Assembly: GCF_049056525.1 (NCBI RefSeq)
Contig: NZ_JBHUPT010000023.1
Span: forward strand, 51,850-115,849
Length of the DNA stretch: 64,000 nt
Reading direction: 5' to 3'
Source: Leisingera coralii
GTDB lineage: Bacteria; Pseudomonadota; Alphaproteobacteria; Rhodobacterales; Rhodobacteraceae
The notes under the pieces: generated by a model
Seen by the model: the letters and a program-made list of their open reading frames with translations, nothing else
What the model was told of the DNA's origin: nothing
Databases searched by the model: none
Made by a program: the position numbers and the translations under genes
Shown here: positions 48,998 through 58,623 of the stretch, piece by piece
How positions within the stretch are numbered: position 1 is the stretch's first letter
Layout: every line of letters starts with the position of its first letter

Positions 48998-50251
48998 ATG
49001 CGGTTTTCGGGCTGGCGTGTGCTCCGGGAGGGGCTCACCGGAAACAAGGGGTGGACGCCCCATTGGCGGGACCCTGAGCCCAAATCCGAATATGATGTGG
49101 TGATCATCGGCGGCGGCGGCCACGGGCTGGCAACGGCCTATTACCTGGCCGAGGAGCACGGCATCACCAATGTCGCGGTGCTGGAGAAGGGCTACCTCGG
49201 CGGCGGCAACGTGGGGCGCAACACCACCATCGTGCGTGCCAACTACTACCTGCCGGGCAACTCCGAATTCTATTCCCATTCGCTGAAGCTGTGGGAATCC
49301 ATGGAGCAGGACCTGAACTATAACGCGATGATGTCCCAGCGCGGCATCATCAACCTGTTCCACAATGACGGCCAGCGCGATGCGGCGGTGCGCCGGGGCA
49401 ATTCCATCGTCAACCAGGGCGATGACGCGGAACTGCTGAGCCGCGAGCAGGTGCGCGATCTGGCGCCATTCCTGAACTTCGATAACAACCGCTTCCCGAT
49501 CATGGGCGGGCTGATGCAGCGCCGGGCGGGCACCGCGCGCCACGATGCGGTGGCTTGGGGTTTTGCCCGCGGCGCCGACATGCGCGGGGTGGACCTGATC
49601 CAGAACTGCGAAGTGACCGGCATCGACGTGGAGAACGGCAAGGTCACGGGCGTGCAGACCGCGCGCGGCCCGATCCGGGCGAAGAAGGTGGCGCTGGCCG
49701 CCGCGGGCCGCTCCGGCCAGGTAGCGGCGATGGCGGGGCTGACCCTGCCGATCGAAAGCCACGTGCTGCAGGCCTTTGTCTCCGAAGGGCTGAAGCCGAT
49801 TGTCGACCACGTGATCACCTTTGCAGAGGGGCACCTGTACATCAGCCAGTCGGACAAGGGCGGGCTGGTGTTTGGCAGCTACCTTGATTTCTACAGCTCC
49901 TATGCGGCGCGGGGGAACCTGCCGATGGTGGAGCACACGATGGAGACCTTCGTGGCGATGGTGCCTGCGGTCAGCAAGGCGCGCCTGTTGCGCAGCTGGG
50001 GCGGCATCATGGACATGACCCCGGACGGCTCCCCGATCATCGACCATTCACCGATCGGCGGGCTCTACCTGAATTGCGGCTGGTGCTACGGCGGCTTCAA
50101 GGCAACGCCGGGCTCGGGCAGCGTTTACGCGCATCTGATCGCCACGGACCGCCCGCACGGGGCGGCCACGAAATTCAAGCTCGACCGCTTCCGCAGCGGG
50201 GTTGGCCTGATGGACGAGGAGGGGACCGGTGCGCAGCATAACCTGCATTGA
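48998..50251 (+). CDS. soxB: Sarcosine oxidase beta subunit
   Basis: This 417-residue flavoprotein subunit of heterotetrameric sarcosine oxidase oxidises sarcosine to glycine, H2O2 and methylene-tetrahydrofolate. It has the dinucleotide motif 'DVVIIGGGGHGLATAYYLA' (about 33-51), 'NVGRNTTIVRANYYLPGN' and the C-terminal 'DGSPIIDHSPIGGLYLNCGW'. The start at 48998 has a GGGGAGGGA ribosome site; the frame is open upstream but no better start exists. First gene of soxBDAG, with the D subunit 90 bp on, after an intergenic repeat. Confidence 0.96.
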   Translation: MRFSGWRVLREGLTGNKGWTPHWRDPEPKSEYDVVIIGGGGHGLATAYYLAEEHGITNVAVLEKGYLGGGNVGRNTTIVRANYYLPGNSEFYSHSLKLWESMEQDLNYNAMMSQRGIINLFHNDGQRDAAVRRGNSIVNQGDDAELLSREQVRDLAPFLNFDNNRFPIMGGLMQRRAGTARHDAVAWGFARGADMRGVDLIQNCEVTGIDVENGKVTGVQTARGPIRAKKVALAAAGRSGQVAAMAGLTLPIESHVLQAFVSEGLKPIVDHVITFAEGHLYISQSDKGGLVFGSYLDFYSSYAARGNLPMVEHTMETFVAMVPAVSKARLLRSWGGIMDMTPDGSPIIDHSPIGGLYLNCGWCYGGFKATPGSGSVYAHLIATDRPHGAATKFKLDRFRSGVGLMDEEGTGAQHNLH

Positions 50252-50270
50252 TTTCGCCTCTGCCGCGGCG

Positions 50271-50330
50271 GGGGGCGCTGCCCCCTCGGCCTTGCGGCCT
50301 CACCCCCGGAGTATTTTTGCAAAGAAGAAA
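50271..50330 (+). repeat. Intergenic repeat, copy 2
   Basis: GGGGGC GCT GCCCCC, then GGCC TTGC GGCC, then CACCCCCGGAGTATTTTTG and AAAGAAGAAA. It sits inside the sox operon between soxB and soxD. The second hairpin differs in sequence from copy 1 but remains a hairpin. Confidence 0.8.
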
Positions 50331-50341
50331 GGGCGCTGGTC

Positions 50342-50611
50342 ATGAGGATCACATGTCCGCTTTGCGGTGAGAGGGACCGCCGCGAATTCTATTACAAAGG
50401 TGCCGCGCTGGTGCGCCCGGCGGAGGGCGCGGATCTGGATGCCTGGCATGAATATGTGAACCTGCGGGAGAACCCGGCGGGACCGCTGGATGAGCTTTGG
50501 TATCACGAGATGGGCTGCAATTCCTGGCTGAAGGTCACCCGCGATACCGCGACGCACGAGATTCTGGCGGTGCAGCTGGCCTCTGAGGCCGGGCTGGGAG
50601 GTGAGACATGA
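50342..50611 (+). CDS. soxD: Sarcosine oxidase delta subunit
   Basis: This 89-residue zinc-binding subunit has the CPLCGERDRREF start (C5, C8) and 'YHEMGCNSWLKVTRDT' (His/Cys at about 59-63), forming the zinc site of the delta subunit. It is needed for assembly of the alpha-beta-gamma-delta complex. Its end overlaps the soxA start by 4 bp. Confidence 0.95.
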   Translation: MRITCPLCGERDRREFYYKGAALVRPAEGADLDAWHEYVNLRENPAGPLDELWYHEMGCNSWLKVTRDTATHEILAVQLASEAGLGGET

Positions 50612-53553
50612 GACTTCCCGGAAAAGGTCTGAACCAGGGCGCGAAGCCGATCACCTTTGCCTTCAACGGCCGCCACATGATGGGGCTGGAGGGCGATACG
50701 CTGGCCTCGGCGCTGCTGGCCAACGGTGTGCATCTGATGGGGCGCTCGTTCAAGTACCACCGCCCGCGCGGAGTGCTGACCGCGGGCAGCGAGGAGCCGA
50801 ACGCGCTGGTAACGATCGGCACCGGCGGCCAGCAGGATCCGAACGTGCGCGCCACCCAGCAGGAAATATTCGAGGGGCTGGAGGCGCGCAGCCAGAATTG
50901 CTGGCCTTCGGTCGAGCGCGACGTGATGGCGGTGAATGATCTGGCGGCGCCGTTCTTTGGTGCGGGGTTTTATTACAAGACCTTCATGTGGCCGGCGGCG
51001 TTCTGGGAAAAGGTCTATGAGCCGCTGATCCGCAATGCGGCGGGGCTGGGCGCCTTGTCGGGGGAGGCGGACCAGGACCGTTACGAGAAAGCCTTTGCCT
51101 TCTGTGATGTGCTGGTGATCGGCTCCGGTCCTGCGGGTCTGATGGCGGCGCTGACCGCAGGCCGGGCCGGGGCGGATGTGATCCTGGCGGAAGAAGACAG
51201 CCGCATGGGCGGCCGCCTGCTGGCGGAGCGCGAGGAGATCGGTGGCAAGCAGGGCCATGAATGGGCGGCAGAGGTGCTGGCTGAGCTGGAGGCGATGGAC
51301 AATGTGCGGCTGATGACCCGCACCGCCGTCACCGGCGCGTATGACCAGGGCACTTATGGCGCGCTGGAGCGCGTTTCGCACCACTTGCCGCGGCGCCATT
51401 CGCTGAAGGGCAGCCATCTGCCGCGCGAATGCTTCTGGCGGATTGCGGCCAAGCACGCGGTGCTGGCGGCGGGCGCCATCGAGCGCCCGGTGGCGTTCCG
51501 CAACAACGACCGGCCCGGCATCATGATGGCGGGCGCCGTGCGTGCCTATCTGAACCGCTGGGGCGTGGCGCCGGGCGAGCGGGTTACCGTCTTTGCCAAC
51601 AATGATCAGGCCCACCGCACCGCGCGAGACTTGCATGATGCGGGCGTGCATATTGCAGCGGTGATCGACAGCCGCCATGACGCGCCAGACAGCGGTCCCT
51701 ATCAGGTGATCCGCGGCGCGCAGGTTTGCGACAGCGCCGGCCGTCAGCGGATCGAGAGCATCACCGTGCGCTCGGTCAAGGGTGAGGAGAAGATCCAGAC
51801 CGACTGCCTGGCGATGTCCGGCGGCTGGAACCCTTCGGTGCATCTGACCTGCCACCTGAACAGCCGCCCTGCGTGGAACCGTGAGGCGCTTGCCTTTGTG
51901 CCCGCCGAGGGTGCGGTGCCGGGTATGGTCGCGGCAGGTGCCTGCAACGGCATCTTCTCCACCGCAGGCGCATTGCGCGAAGGCGCGGAGGCGGCTGGCA
52001 AGGTGCTGGAGGCGCTGGGCCTGAAGTCCGCCGCCGCCGATCTGCCGCAGGCGGAGGACGATCCCTACCGTATCGCCGCGCTGTGGGCGGTGCCGGGCAA
52101 GGGGCGCGCCTGGCTCGACTTCCAGAACGATGTGACCGTGAAGGATGTGAAGCAGGCAGCGGTGGAGAACTTCCGCTCCGTCGAGCATATGAAGCGCTAC
52201 ACCACCCAAGGCATGGCGACCGATCAGGGCAAGAATTCCAACGTAGCGGCGCTGGCGGTGCTGGCGGATGCCACCGGGCGGACAATTCCGGAGACCGGCA
52301 CCACCACCTTCCGTCCACCGTTTGTGCCGGTCTCCATCGGGGCGATGGGGGCAGGGGCCACGGACGAGGGCTTCAAGCCGCAGCGCTTCCTGACCTCGCA
52401 CGCCGAGAGCGATGCGCGCGGCGCGCATCAGCTGGAGGTCGGCCTGTGGTACCGCGCGGCCTATTACCCGAAGCAGGGCGAGACCAATTGGCGCCAGTCC
52501 TGCGACCGGGAAGTCACCCTGGTGCGCAAGGCGGTGGGCATCTGCGATGTCTCCACCCTGGGCAAGATTGACATTCAGGGTGCGGATGCGGGCAAGTTCC
52601 TGGACTTCCTCTACACCAACACTTTCAGCACGCTGAAGGTGGGCAAGGTCCGTTATGGGCTGATGCTGCGCGAGGATGGCTTTGTCATGGACGACGGCAC
52701 CACCGCGCGGCTGGGCGAGAACCATTTCGTGATGACCACCACCACCGCTGCCGCGGGGCAGGTGATGGCGCATATGGAGTTCGTTTCCCAGGTGCTCTAC
52801 CCGGAATGGGATGTGCGCTTTACTTCGGTGACCGAGCAATGGGCGCAGTTTGCTGTCGCCGGCCCCAAGTCGCAGGAGCTGCTGGACGGGCTCTTGGACG
52901 AGGATGTGAACGGCGAGACCTGGCCCTTCATGGGTTGCGGCGCGGCGACCGTTCTGGGCGTCAAGGGGCGCCTGTTCCGGATCTCCTTCTCGGGCGAGCA
53001 TGCCTATGAGGTGGCCGTGCCCGCGCGCTATGGCGAGAGCCTGTACCGCGAGCTGCTGAAGCGGGCCGAGGCGATGGGCGGCGGTGCCTATGGCATGGAA
53101 GCGCTCAATGTGCTGCGGATCGAGAAGGGGCTGATTACCCACGCCGAGATCAATGGCACGGTGACAGCTTTTGACTTGGGCCTGCAGGGGATGATGTCCA
53201 AGAAGAAGGACTTCCTGGGCAAAGCGATGTCCACCCGTGAAGGGCTGATGGCCGAGGACCGGATGCGCCTGGTGGGCCTGAAGCCTGTCGGCGCGGCCAA
53301 GGAAATCACCGCCGGCGCGCATTTGTTCACGCCGGGTGATCCGGTCGAGCGGATCTATGACCAGGGCTATGTGACCTCGGCTGGGTACTCGCCGACGCTG
53401 GGGCACCCGATTGGGCTGGCCTTTCTGAAAGAGGGGCCAGAGCGGATCGGCGAGACCGTGCGCCTGGTCGACCATATGCGCGGCGTTGATACCCTGTGCG
53501 AGGTCGTTTCCCCTGTGTTCTTTGATCCGGAAGGAGACCGTGCCCGTGGCTGA
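50608..53553 (+). CDS. soxA: Sarcosine oxidase alpha subunit
   Basis: This 981-residue subunit binds NAD+ and carries the folate-dependent part. An N-terminal ferredoxin-like region (about 10-110) contains 'LMGRSFKYHRPRGVL'. A dinucleotide-binding domain begins with 'VLVIGSGPAGLMAALTAG' at about 168-185. The C-terminal 380 residues are GcvT-like (glycine cleavage T family) with 'VGICDVSTLGKIDIQG' and 'GEHAYEVAVPARYGESLYREL' pieces. Length is normal. It overlaps soxD by 4 bp and soxG by 8 bp, so translation is coupled. Confidence 0.96.
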   Translation: MRLPGKGLNQGAKPITFAFNGRHMMGLEGDTLASALLANGVHLMGRSFKYHRPRGVLTAGSEEPNALVTIGTGGQQDPNVRATQQEIFEGLEARSQNCWPSVERDVMAVNDLAAPFFGAGFYYKTFMWPAAFWEKVYEPLIRNAAGLGALSGEADQDRYEKAFAFCDVLVIGSGPAGLMAALTAGRAGADVILAEEDSRMGGRLLAEREEIGGKQGHEWAAEVLAELEAMDNVRLMTRTAVTGAYDQGTYGALERVSHHLPRRHSLKGSHLPRECFWRIAAKHAVLAAGAIERPVAFRNNDRPGIMMAGAVRAYLNRWGVAPGERVTVFANNDQAHRTARDLHDAGVHIAAVIDSRHDAPDSGPYQVIRGAQVCDSAGRQRIESITVRSVKGEEKIQTDCLAMSGGWNPSVHLTCHLNSRPAWNREALAFVPAEGAVPGMVAAGACNGIFSTAGALREGAEAAGKVLEALGLKSAAADLPQAEDDPYRIAALWAVPGKGRAWLDFQNDVTVKDVKQAAVENFRSVEHMKRYTTQGMATDQGKNSNVAALAVLADATGRTIPETGTTTFRPPFVPVSIGAMGAGATDEGFKPQRFLTSHAESDARGAHQLEVGLWYRAAYYPKQGETNWRQSCDREVTLVRKAVGICDVSTLGKIDIQGADAGKFLDFLYTNTFSTLKVGKVRYGLMLREDGFVMDDGTTARLGENHFVMTTTTAAAGQVMAHMEFVSQVLYPEWDVRFTSVTEQWAQFAVAGPKSQELLDGLLDEDVNGETWPFMGCGAATVLGVKGRLFRISFSGEHAYEVAVPARYGESLYRELLKRAEAMGGGAYGMEALNVLRIEKGLITHAEINGTVTAFDLGLQGMMSKKKDFLGKAMSTREGLMAEDRMRLVGLKPVGAAKEITAGAHLFTPGDPVERIYDQGYVTSAGYSPTLGHPIGLAFLKEGPERIGETVRLVDHMRGVDTLCEVVSPVFFDPEGDRARG

Positions 53554-54091
53554 ACTGATTGCAAAGAGCCCCTGTGAGGGGCTGGTTCCGGCAACCATCG
53601 GCGGTATGACCCTGACCGAGGAATACCCTGGCAGTATGTGGGCCGTGGCGCCCTTCAAGGGTCAGGAAAAGGCGCTGAGCAAGGCGCTGGAGGCCGCCCA
53701 CGGCATGGCGTTCCCGGCACCGAACCGCGCCACCGGCAAGGCGGGCAGCCGGGCTGTCTGGTTTGGCCGGGACATGGCACTGCTGATGGGGCCTGCGCCC
53801 GATGCCGGGCTGGCAAAGCACGCAGCGCTGACGGACCAGAGCGATGCCTGGGCCGTGGTCAAGCTGGAAGGCACGGGCGCCGAGGACGTGCTGGCGCGAC
53901 TGGTGCCAGTGGACTTGCGCGGGCCAGTCTTCAAGCGCGGCCACACCGTGCGGGCGGAACTCAAGCACATGATGGCCTCGGTCACCCGTACCGGCCCGCG
54001 GGCGTTTCAGATCATGGTGTTCCGCTCGATGGCGAAGACGCTGGTGCATGATCTGAAAACAGCCATGGAAGCTGTCGCGGCGCGGGGGTAA
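53546..54091 (+). CDS. soxG: Sarcosine oxidase gamma subunit
   Basis: This 181-residue subunit has the gamma-family blocks 'GMTLTEEYPGSMWAVAPF' and 'LVPVDLRGPVFKRGHTVRAEL', with 'TRTGPRAFQIMVFRS' near the end; the family is related to GcvT. The start is a GTG; I choose 53546 because AAGGAG lies 9 bp upstream, whereas the in-frame GTG at 53540 would be only 3 bp away. It ends the sox operon. Confidence 0.92.
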   Translation: MAELIAKSPCEGLVPATIGGMTLTEEYPGSMWAVAPFKGQEKALSKALEAAHGMAFPAPNRATGKAGSRAVWFGRDMALLMGPAPDAGLAKHAALTDQSDAWAVVKLEGTGAEDVLARLVPVDLRGPVFKRGHTVRAELKHMMASVTRTGPRAFQIMVFRSMAKTLVHDLKTAMEAVAARG

Positions 54092-54128
54092 TCTTCGGGA
54101 ATCACCAACTGATTCCCGGAGCGCATCT

Positions 54129-54467
54129 ATGATCCGCATCGCCCTCGCAGCCGCCTTGCTGGCGGCTCCGGCCTATGCTTCTGAAACCAAAGAAGAAAGC
54201 TGCAAATACCAGGGCCAGGTCATGGCCGCAGTGCAGCAGGCGCGGCTGGACCGGGTGAAGCAGGAAGAGGTGGAGCAGACCATTCTGGACAGCGGACCGG
54301 AATGGCCCGAAGCCTATTCCAAGGCGATCCCGCAGCTGACGGCCCACGTCTATGCAATGAAGCGGCGCGACCTCAAGGACACCGACCTCGGCGCGCGGTT
54401 CGAAGAGCAGTGCCTGCAGAACTGGGACCAGATCCAAGCGATGCAGAAACAGCTGAAGTCGAACTGA
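54129..54467 (+). CDS. Small secreted hypothetical protein
   Basis: This 112-residue protein has a signal peptide (1-17, cleavage AYA-S), then a helical, charged mature part with one cysteine at each end (ESCKY and EQCLQ), perhaps a disulfide. It has no known motif. It lies 37 bp after soxG and 1 bp before dnaG, so it may be expressed from either side. Function unknown. Confidence 0.7.
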   Translation: MIRIALAAALLAAPAYASETKEESCKYQGQVMAAVQQARLDRVKQEEVEQTILDSGPEWPEAYSKAIPQLTAHVYAMKRRDLKDTDLGARFEEQCLQNWDQIQAMQKQLKSN

Positions 54468-54468
54468 C

Positions 54469-56463
54469 ATGTCCCTGCCGCCCGGTTTTCTGGATGAACT
54501 GCGCACCCGCATCAGTATTTCTGATGTTGTCGGGCGCAAGGTCATGTGGGACCAGCGCAAATCACAGCCAGGCAAGGGCGACTACTGGAGCCCGTGCCCC
54601 TTCCACCATGAAAAGACCGCATCGTTCCACGTGGAGGACCGCAAGGGGTTCTATTACTGCTTCGGCTGCCACGCCAAGGGCGACGCGCTGAAGTTTGTCC
54701 AGGAGACCGAGAATGTCGGTTTCATGGAAGCGGTGGAGATCCTGGCGGGCGAAGCGGGCATGGAGATGCCCAAGCGCGACCCGCGCGCGCAGGAAAAGCA
54801 GGACCGCCGCGCGCTGCTGGCCGATGTCATGGAGCAGGCGGTGCAATTCTTCCGTCTGCAGCTGAAAACCAACGCTGCCCGCGATGCCCGTGCCTATCTG
54901 CAGCGGCGGGGCCTGACGGCGCAGGCGCTGGACCGCTGGGAGATCGGCTTTGCCCCCGACGGCTGGCAGAACCTGTGGGACGCGCTGCGCGGCAAGAACG
55001 TGCCTGAGGACCTGATCATCGGGGCGGGGCTCGCCAAGCCGTCGAACAAGGGCGGCAAGCCTTATGACACCTTCCGCAACCGGATTATGTTCCCGATCCG
55101 TGATGCGCGGGGGCGGGCGATTGCCTTTGGCGGCCGGGCGATGGACCCGAACGACAACGCCAAATACCTGAACTCGCCCGAGACCGAGCTGTTCGACAAG
55201 GGCCGCAGCCTTTATAACCACGGGCCCGCGCGGGCGGCTTCGGGCCGCGGCGCACCGTTGATTGTGGCTGAAGGCTACATGGATGTGATCGCGTTGGCGG
55301 AGGGCGGCTTCCCATCCTCCGTGGCGCCGCTGGGCACTGCGATCACCGAAAACCAGCTGCAGATGCTTTGGCGGATGTCGGATGAGCCGATCATCGCGCT
55401 GGACGGCGACAAGGCTGGCCTCCGCGCCGCCATGCGGCTGATCGACTTGGCGCTGCCGCTCTTGGAAGCCGGTAAGTCCCTGCGCTTTGCCATCATGCCC
55501 GAGGGCAAAGACCCGGATGACATGATCCGGAGCGAAGGCCCGGAAGCGGTGCAGGCGGTGCTGGACCAGGCAATGCCGATGGTCAAGCTGCTGTGGCAGC
55601 GCGAGACCGAGGGCAAAGTCTTTGACAGCCCCGAGCGCAAGGCGGCTCTGGATAAAAGCTTGCGGGAGAAGATCAGGCTGATCCGCGACCCGTCGATCCG
55701 CAAGCATTACGGCGAAGACGTCAAGGAAATGCGCTGGCAGCTGTTCCGCGGCAGCCGCGGCGGCGAAGGCGGGTTCCAGCAACGCGGGGGCAAGGGCGGC
55801 GGCTTCCGCGATGGCGCCCGCGCGCCCTGGAAGCCGGGCAAGGGCTTTGGCCCGATCCCCCAGCCGCGCGCAACCACCCGGGCCTCGCTGGTGGCTGGGG
55901 CCGATGATGAATCCTTTGCCGCCATGCGCGAGGCGGTGATCCTGGCCACGGCGATCACCACGCCGGCGGTGATCCCGGAATTCGAGACCAGCCTGGAGCG
56001 CCTGCAATGCGCCGATCCGGACCTGGCGGCGCTGCGCGACCTGGTGCTGCGCCACGGCATCGACGCGCCGGAGCGGCTGCGGGAAGAAATCGACTGGGCT
56101 TTGGGGCCTCATGCCCTTGAAAACCTGTTTGGCCTTCGCCACGTTGCAATCATCCCCTGCCTGCGAAAACCCGGCGACACCGAACTGGCCAGCATGACCC
56201 TGGCCGAGGAACTCGCAAAACTCGAAGCGCGGCGCGGATTGGATGCGGAACTGGCAGAAGCCGAAGAGGATTTGGACGGTCTGGCGGATGAGGCCCTGAC
56301 CTGGCGGTTGCGCCAGGCGGCAGAGGCCAGGAACAAGGCCGTGCGCAGCGAAAATGAGGACAAGGCGACATACGACGTGGGCAAGAATGGCGCGCGGCTC
56401 AACCGGGATGAGCGCGATGCCTTCGGTGCCCTTTTGGACCGAATCGGCTTTTCCGAGAAGTAA
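54469..56463 (+). CDS. dnaG: DNA primase
   Basis: This 664-residue primase makes RNA primers at the replication fork. It has the CHC2 zinc motif CPFHHEKTASFHVED...CFGCHAKGD (about 43-72), the TOPRIM domain with EGYMDVIALAEGG (about 266-278) and 'IALDGDKAG' (about 305-313), and a C-terminal helicase-binding region rich in glycine linker (about 425-480, GGKGGG). Length is normal for the order. It precedes rpoD, as in the macromolecular synthesis arrangement, but rpsU is absent. Confidence 0.97.
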   Translation: MSLPPGFLDELRTRISISDVVGRKVMWDQRKSQPGKGDYWSPCPFHHEKTASFHVEDRKGFYYCFGCHAKGDALKFVQETENVGFMEAVEILAGEAGMEMPKRDPRAQEKQDRRALLADVMEQAVQFFRLQLKTNAARDARAYLQRRGLTAQALDRWEIGFAPDGWQNLWDALRGKNVPEDLIIGAGLAKPSNKGGKPYDTFRNRIMFPIRDARGRAIAFGGRAMDPNDNAKYLNSPETELFDKGRSLYNHGPARAASGRGAPLIVAEGYMDVIALAEGGFPSSVAPLGTAITENQLQMLWRMSDEPIIALDGDKAGLRAAMRLIDLALPLLEAGKSLRFAIMPEGKDPDDMIRSEGPEAVQAVLDQAMPMVKLLWQRETEGKVFDSPERKAALDKSLREKIRLIRDPSIRKHYGEDVKEMRWQLFRGSRGGEGGFQQRGGKGGGFRDGARAPWKPGKGFGPIPQPRATTRASLVAGADDESFAAMREAVILATAITTPAVIPEFETSLERLQCADPDLAALRDLVLRHGIDAPERLREEIDWALGPHALENLFGLRHVAIIPCLRKPGDTELASMTLAEELAKLEARRGLDAELAEAEEDLDGLADEALTWRLRQAAEARNKAVRSENEDKATYDVGKNGARLNRDERDAFGALLDRIGFSEK

Positions 56464-56595
56464 CACGCAGGCTGATTCTGCGTTTTGCTAAGGAAGAGCA
56501 CAGGAAAATTGGGTAAACGGGGTGACGAATCGGATGATCGCGCTAATGATTCGCGTGATTCGCACCGCCCCGCAGCCCCTGAGTAGGAGCATTGA

Positions 56596-58578
56596 ATGGC
56601 CGCCAAAGACACCGACGACCGCAAACCTGACGATCAGGACGCCGAAATCTCCCTCGACATGAGCCAGGCTCAGGTCAAGAAGATGATCGCGGAAGCCCGC
56701 GAGAAAGGCTACATCACCTACGATCAGCTCAATCAGGTTCTGCCGCCGGATCAGGTCAGCTCGGAACAGATCGAAGACGTGATGTCGATGCTCAGCGAGA
56801 TGGGCATCAACATCATCGAGGACGAAGAGGCCGAGGAAGAGGAAAACAAGGGCACCACCGACCTTGTGACCACCGAAGGCCCGCGCGAGGTTGCGCTCGC
56901 TGGCGCCCAGACCGAGAAGCTGGACCGCACTGACGACCCGGTGCGCATGTACCTGCGCGAAATGGGCTCCGTTGAGCTGCTGAGCCGCGAAGGCGAGATC
57001 GCAATCGCGAAGCGCATCGAGGCCGGCCGCAACACCATGATCGCGGGCCTCTGCGAAAGCCCGCTGACCTTCCAGGCGATCACCATCTGGCACGACGAAC
57101 TTCTGTCCGAGGACATTCTCCTGCGCGACGTCATCGACCTGGAGGCCACCTTTGGCAACCAGCTGGACGAGGACGGCGAGGAGGAGCCGGTTGTCGATAC
57201 CTCCGCAGTGGCGGCGGCCAAACCGGCCAAGGAGGAAGGCCCGGAGCTGGATGCAGACGGCAACCCGATCGCCAGCGATGACGACGACGACGAGGACGAG
57301 CAGGCCAACATGTCGCTGGCCGCGATGGAGGCCGCGCTCAAGGACCGGGTGCTGACTACGCTGGAGCGGATCTCCACCGACTTCGCCGAACTCAGCGAAA
57401 TGCAGGACAGCCGGATTTCGGCGACGCTGAACGAGGATGGCTCCTTCAGCGCCGACGACGAGGCGCGCTACCAGTCGCTGCGCTCCGAAATCGTCGAGCT
57501 GGTGAACGGTCTGCACCTGCACAACAACCGTATCGAGGCGCTGATCGACCAGCTTTATGGCATCAACCGCCGCGTCATGCAGATCGACAGCTCGATGGTG
57601 AAGCTGGCCGACCAGGCCCGTATCAACCGCCGCGAGTTCATCGACGCCTACCGCGGCCGCGAGCTGGATCCGAACTGGCTGGCCGAGATGGGCGAAAAGC
57701 CGGGCCGCGGCTGGCAGATGTTCATCGAACGCTCCACCGACAAGGTTGAGGAACTGCGCGCCGACATGGCCCAGGTGGGCCAGTATGTCGGTCTGGACAT
57801 CTCCGAATTCCGCCGCATCGTGCAGCAGGTGCAGAAGGGTGAGAAAGAGGCGCGCCAGGCCAAGAAGGAAATGGTCGAGGCCAACCTGCGCCTGGTGATC
57901 TCCATCGCCAAGAAATACACCAACCGCGGCCTGCAGTTCCTGGACCTGATCCAGGAAGGCAACATCGGCCTGATGAAGGCGGTCGACAAGTTCGAATACC
58001 GCCGCGGTTACAAGTTCTCGACCTATGCGACCTGGTGGATCCGCCAGGCCATCACCCGCTCGATCGCCGACCAGGCCCGCACCATCCGGATCCCGGTGCA
58101 TATGATCGAGACCATCAACAAGCTGGTCCGCACCGGCCGCCAGATGCTGCACGAGATCGGCCGCGAGCCGACCCCGGAGGAACTGGCCGACAAGCTGCAG
58201 ATGCCGCTGGAGAAGGTCCGCAAGGTGATGAAGATCGCCAAGGAGCCGATCTCGCTCGAAACCCCGATCGGGGACGAGGAAGATTCGCAGCTGGGCGATT
58301 TCATCGAGGACAAGAATGCCGTGCTGCCGCTCGACAGTGCCATTCAGGAAAACCTCAAGGAAACCACCACCCGGGTGCTGGCCTCGCTCACCCCGCGCGA
58401 GGAGCGGGTTCTGCGGATGCGTTTCGGCATTGGCATGAATACCGACCACACGCTGGAGGAAGTCGGCCAGCAGTTCAGCGTGACCCGCGAACGGATCCGC
58501 CAGATCGAGGCGAAGGCGCTCAGGAAACTGAAGCACCCCAGCCGCTCGCGCAAGCTGCGCAGCTTCCTGGATCAGTAA
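56596..58578 (+). CDS. rpoD: Primary sigma factor RpoD
   Basis: This 660-residue housekeeping sigma-70 has an acidic region 1.1 (about 1-80), region 1.2 ('DDPVRMYLREMGSVELLSREGE', about 115-136, in parts), an acidic spacer (about 190-240), region 2 including 'FSTYATWWIRQAITR' (2.4/2.3, about 475-489), region 3, and region 4 ending 'VTRERIRQIEAKALRKLKHP'. It recognises -35/-10 promoters. The 132-bp gap after dnaG holds a promoter region with ATGATTCGCGTGATTCGC repeats near 56547. A strong terminator follows. Confidence 0.98.
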   Translation: MAAKDTDDRKPDDQDAEISLDMSQAQVKKMIAEAREKGYITYDQLNQVLPPDQVSSEQIEDVMSMLSEMGINIIEDEEAEEEENKGTTDLVTTEGPREVALAGAQTEKLDRTDDPVRMYLREMGSVELLSREGEIAIAKRIEAGRNTMIAGLCESPLTFQAITIWHDELLSEDILLRDVIDLEATFGNQLDEDGEEEPVVDTSAVAAAKPAKEEGPELDADGNPIASDDDDDEDEQANMSLAAMEAALKDRVLTTLERISTDFAELSEMQDSRISATLNEDGSFSADDEARYQSLRSEIVELVNGLHLHNNRIEALIDQLYGINRRVMQIDSSMVKLADQARINRREFIDAYRGRELDPNWLAEMGEKPGRGWQMFIERSTDKVEELRADMAQVGQYVGLDISEFRRIVQQVQKGEKEARQAKKEMVEANLRLVISIAKKYTNRGLQFLDLIQEGNIGLMKAVDKFEYRRGYKFSTYATWWIRQAITRSIADQARTIRIPVHMIETINKLVRTGRQMLHEIGREPTPEELADKLQMPLEKVRKVMKIAKEPISLETPIGDEEDSQLGDFIEDKNAVLPLDSAIQENLKETTTRVLASLTPREERVLRMRFGIGMNTDHTLEEVGQQFSVTRERIRQIEAKALRKLKHPSRSRKLRSFLDQ

Positions 58579-58583
58579 AAGGT

Positions 58584-58611
58584 AAACGCCCCCATAAGGG
58601 GGCGTTTTTTT
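58584..58611 (+). terminator. rpoD terminator
   Basis: AAACGCCCCC ATAA GGGGGCG plus T7, 5 bp after the stop codon. Confidence 0.95.
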
Positions 58612-58623
58612 AGGAGAAGTAAA

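Noticed and set aside
50503..53658. A 1051-codon open frame antisense to soxA
   Set aside because: High-GC codon bias leaves the opposite strand open. The translation is His/Gly/Arg-rich with no motif, while soxA is unmistakable.
56488..58536. A 682-codon open frame antisense to rpoD
   Set aside because: Shadow of rpoD codon usage.
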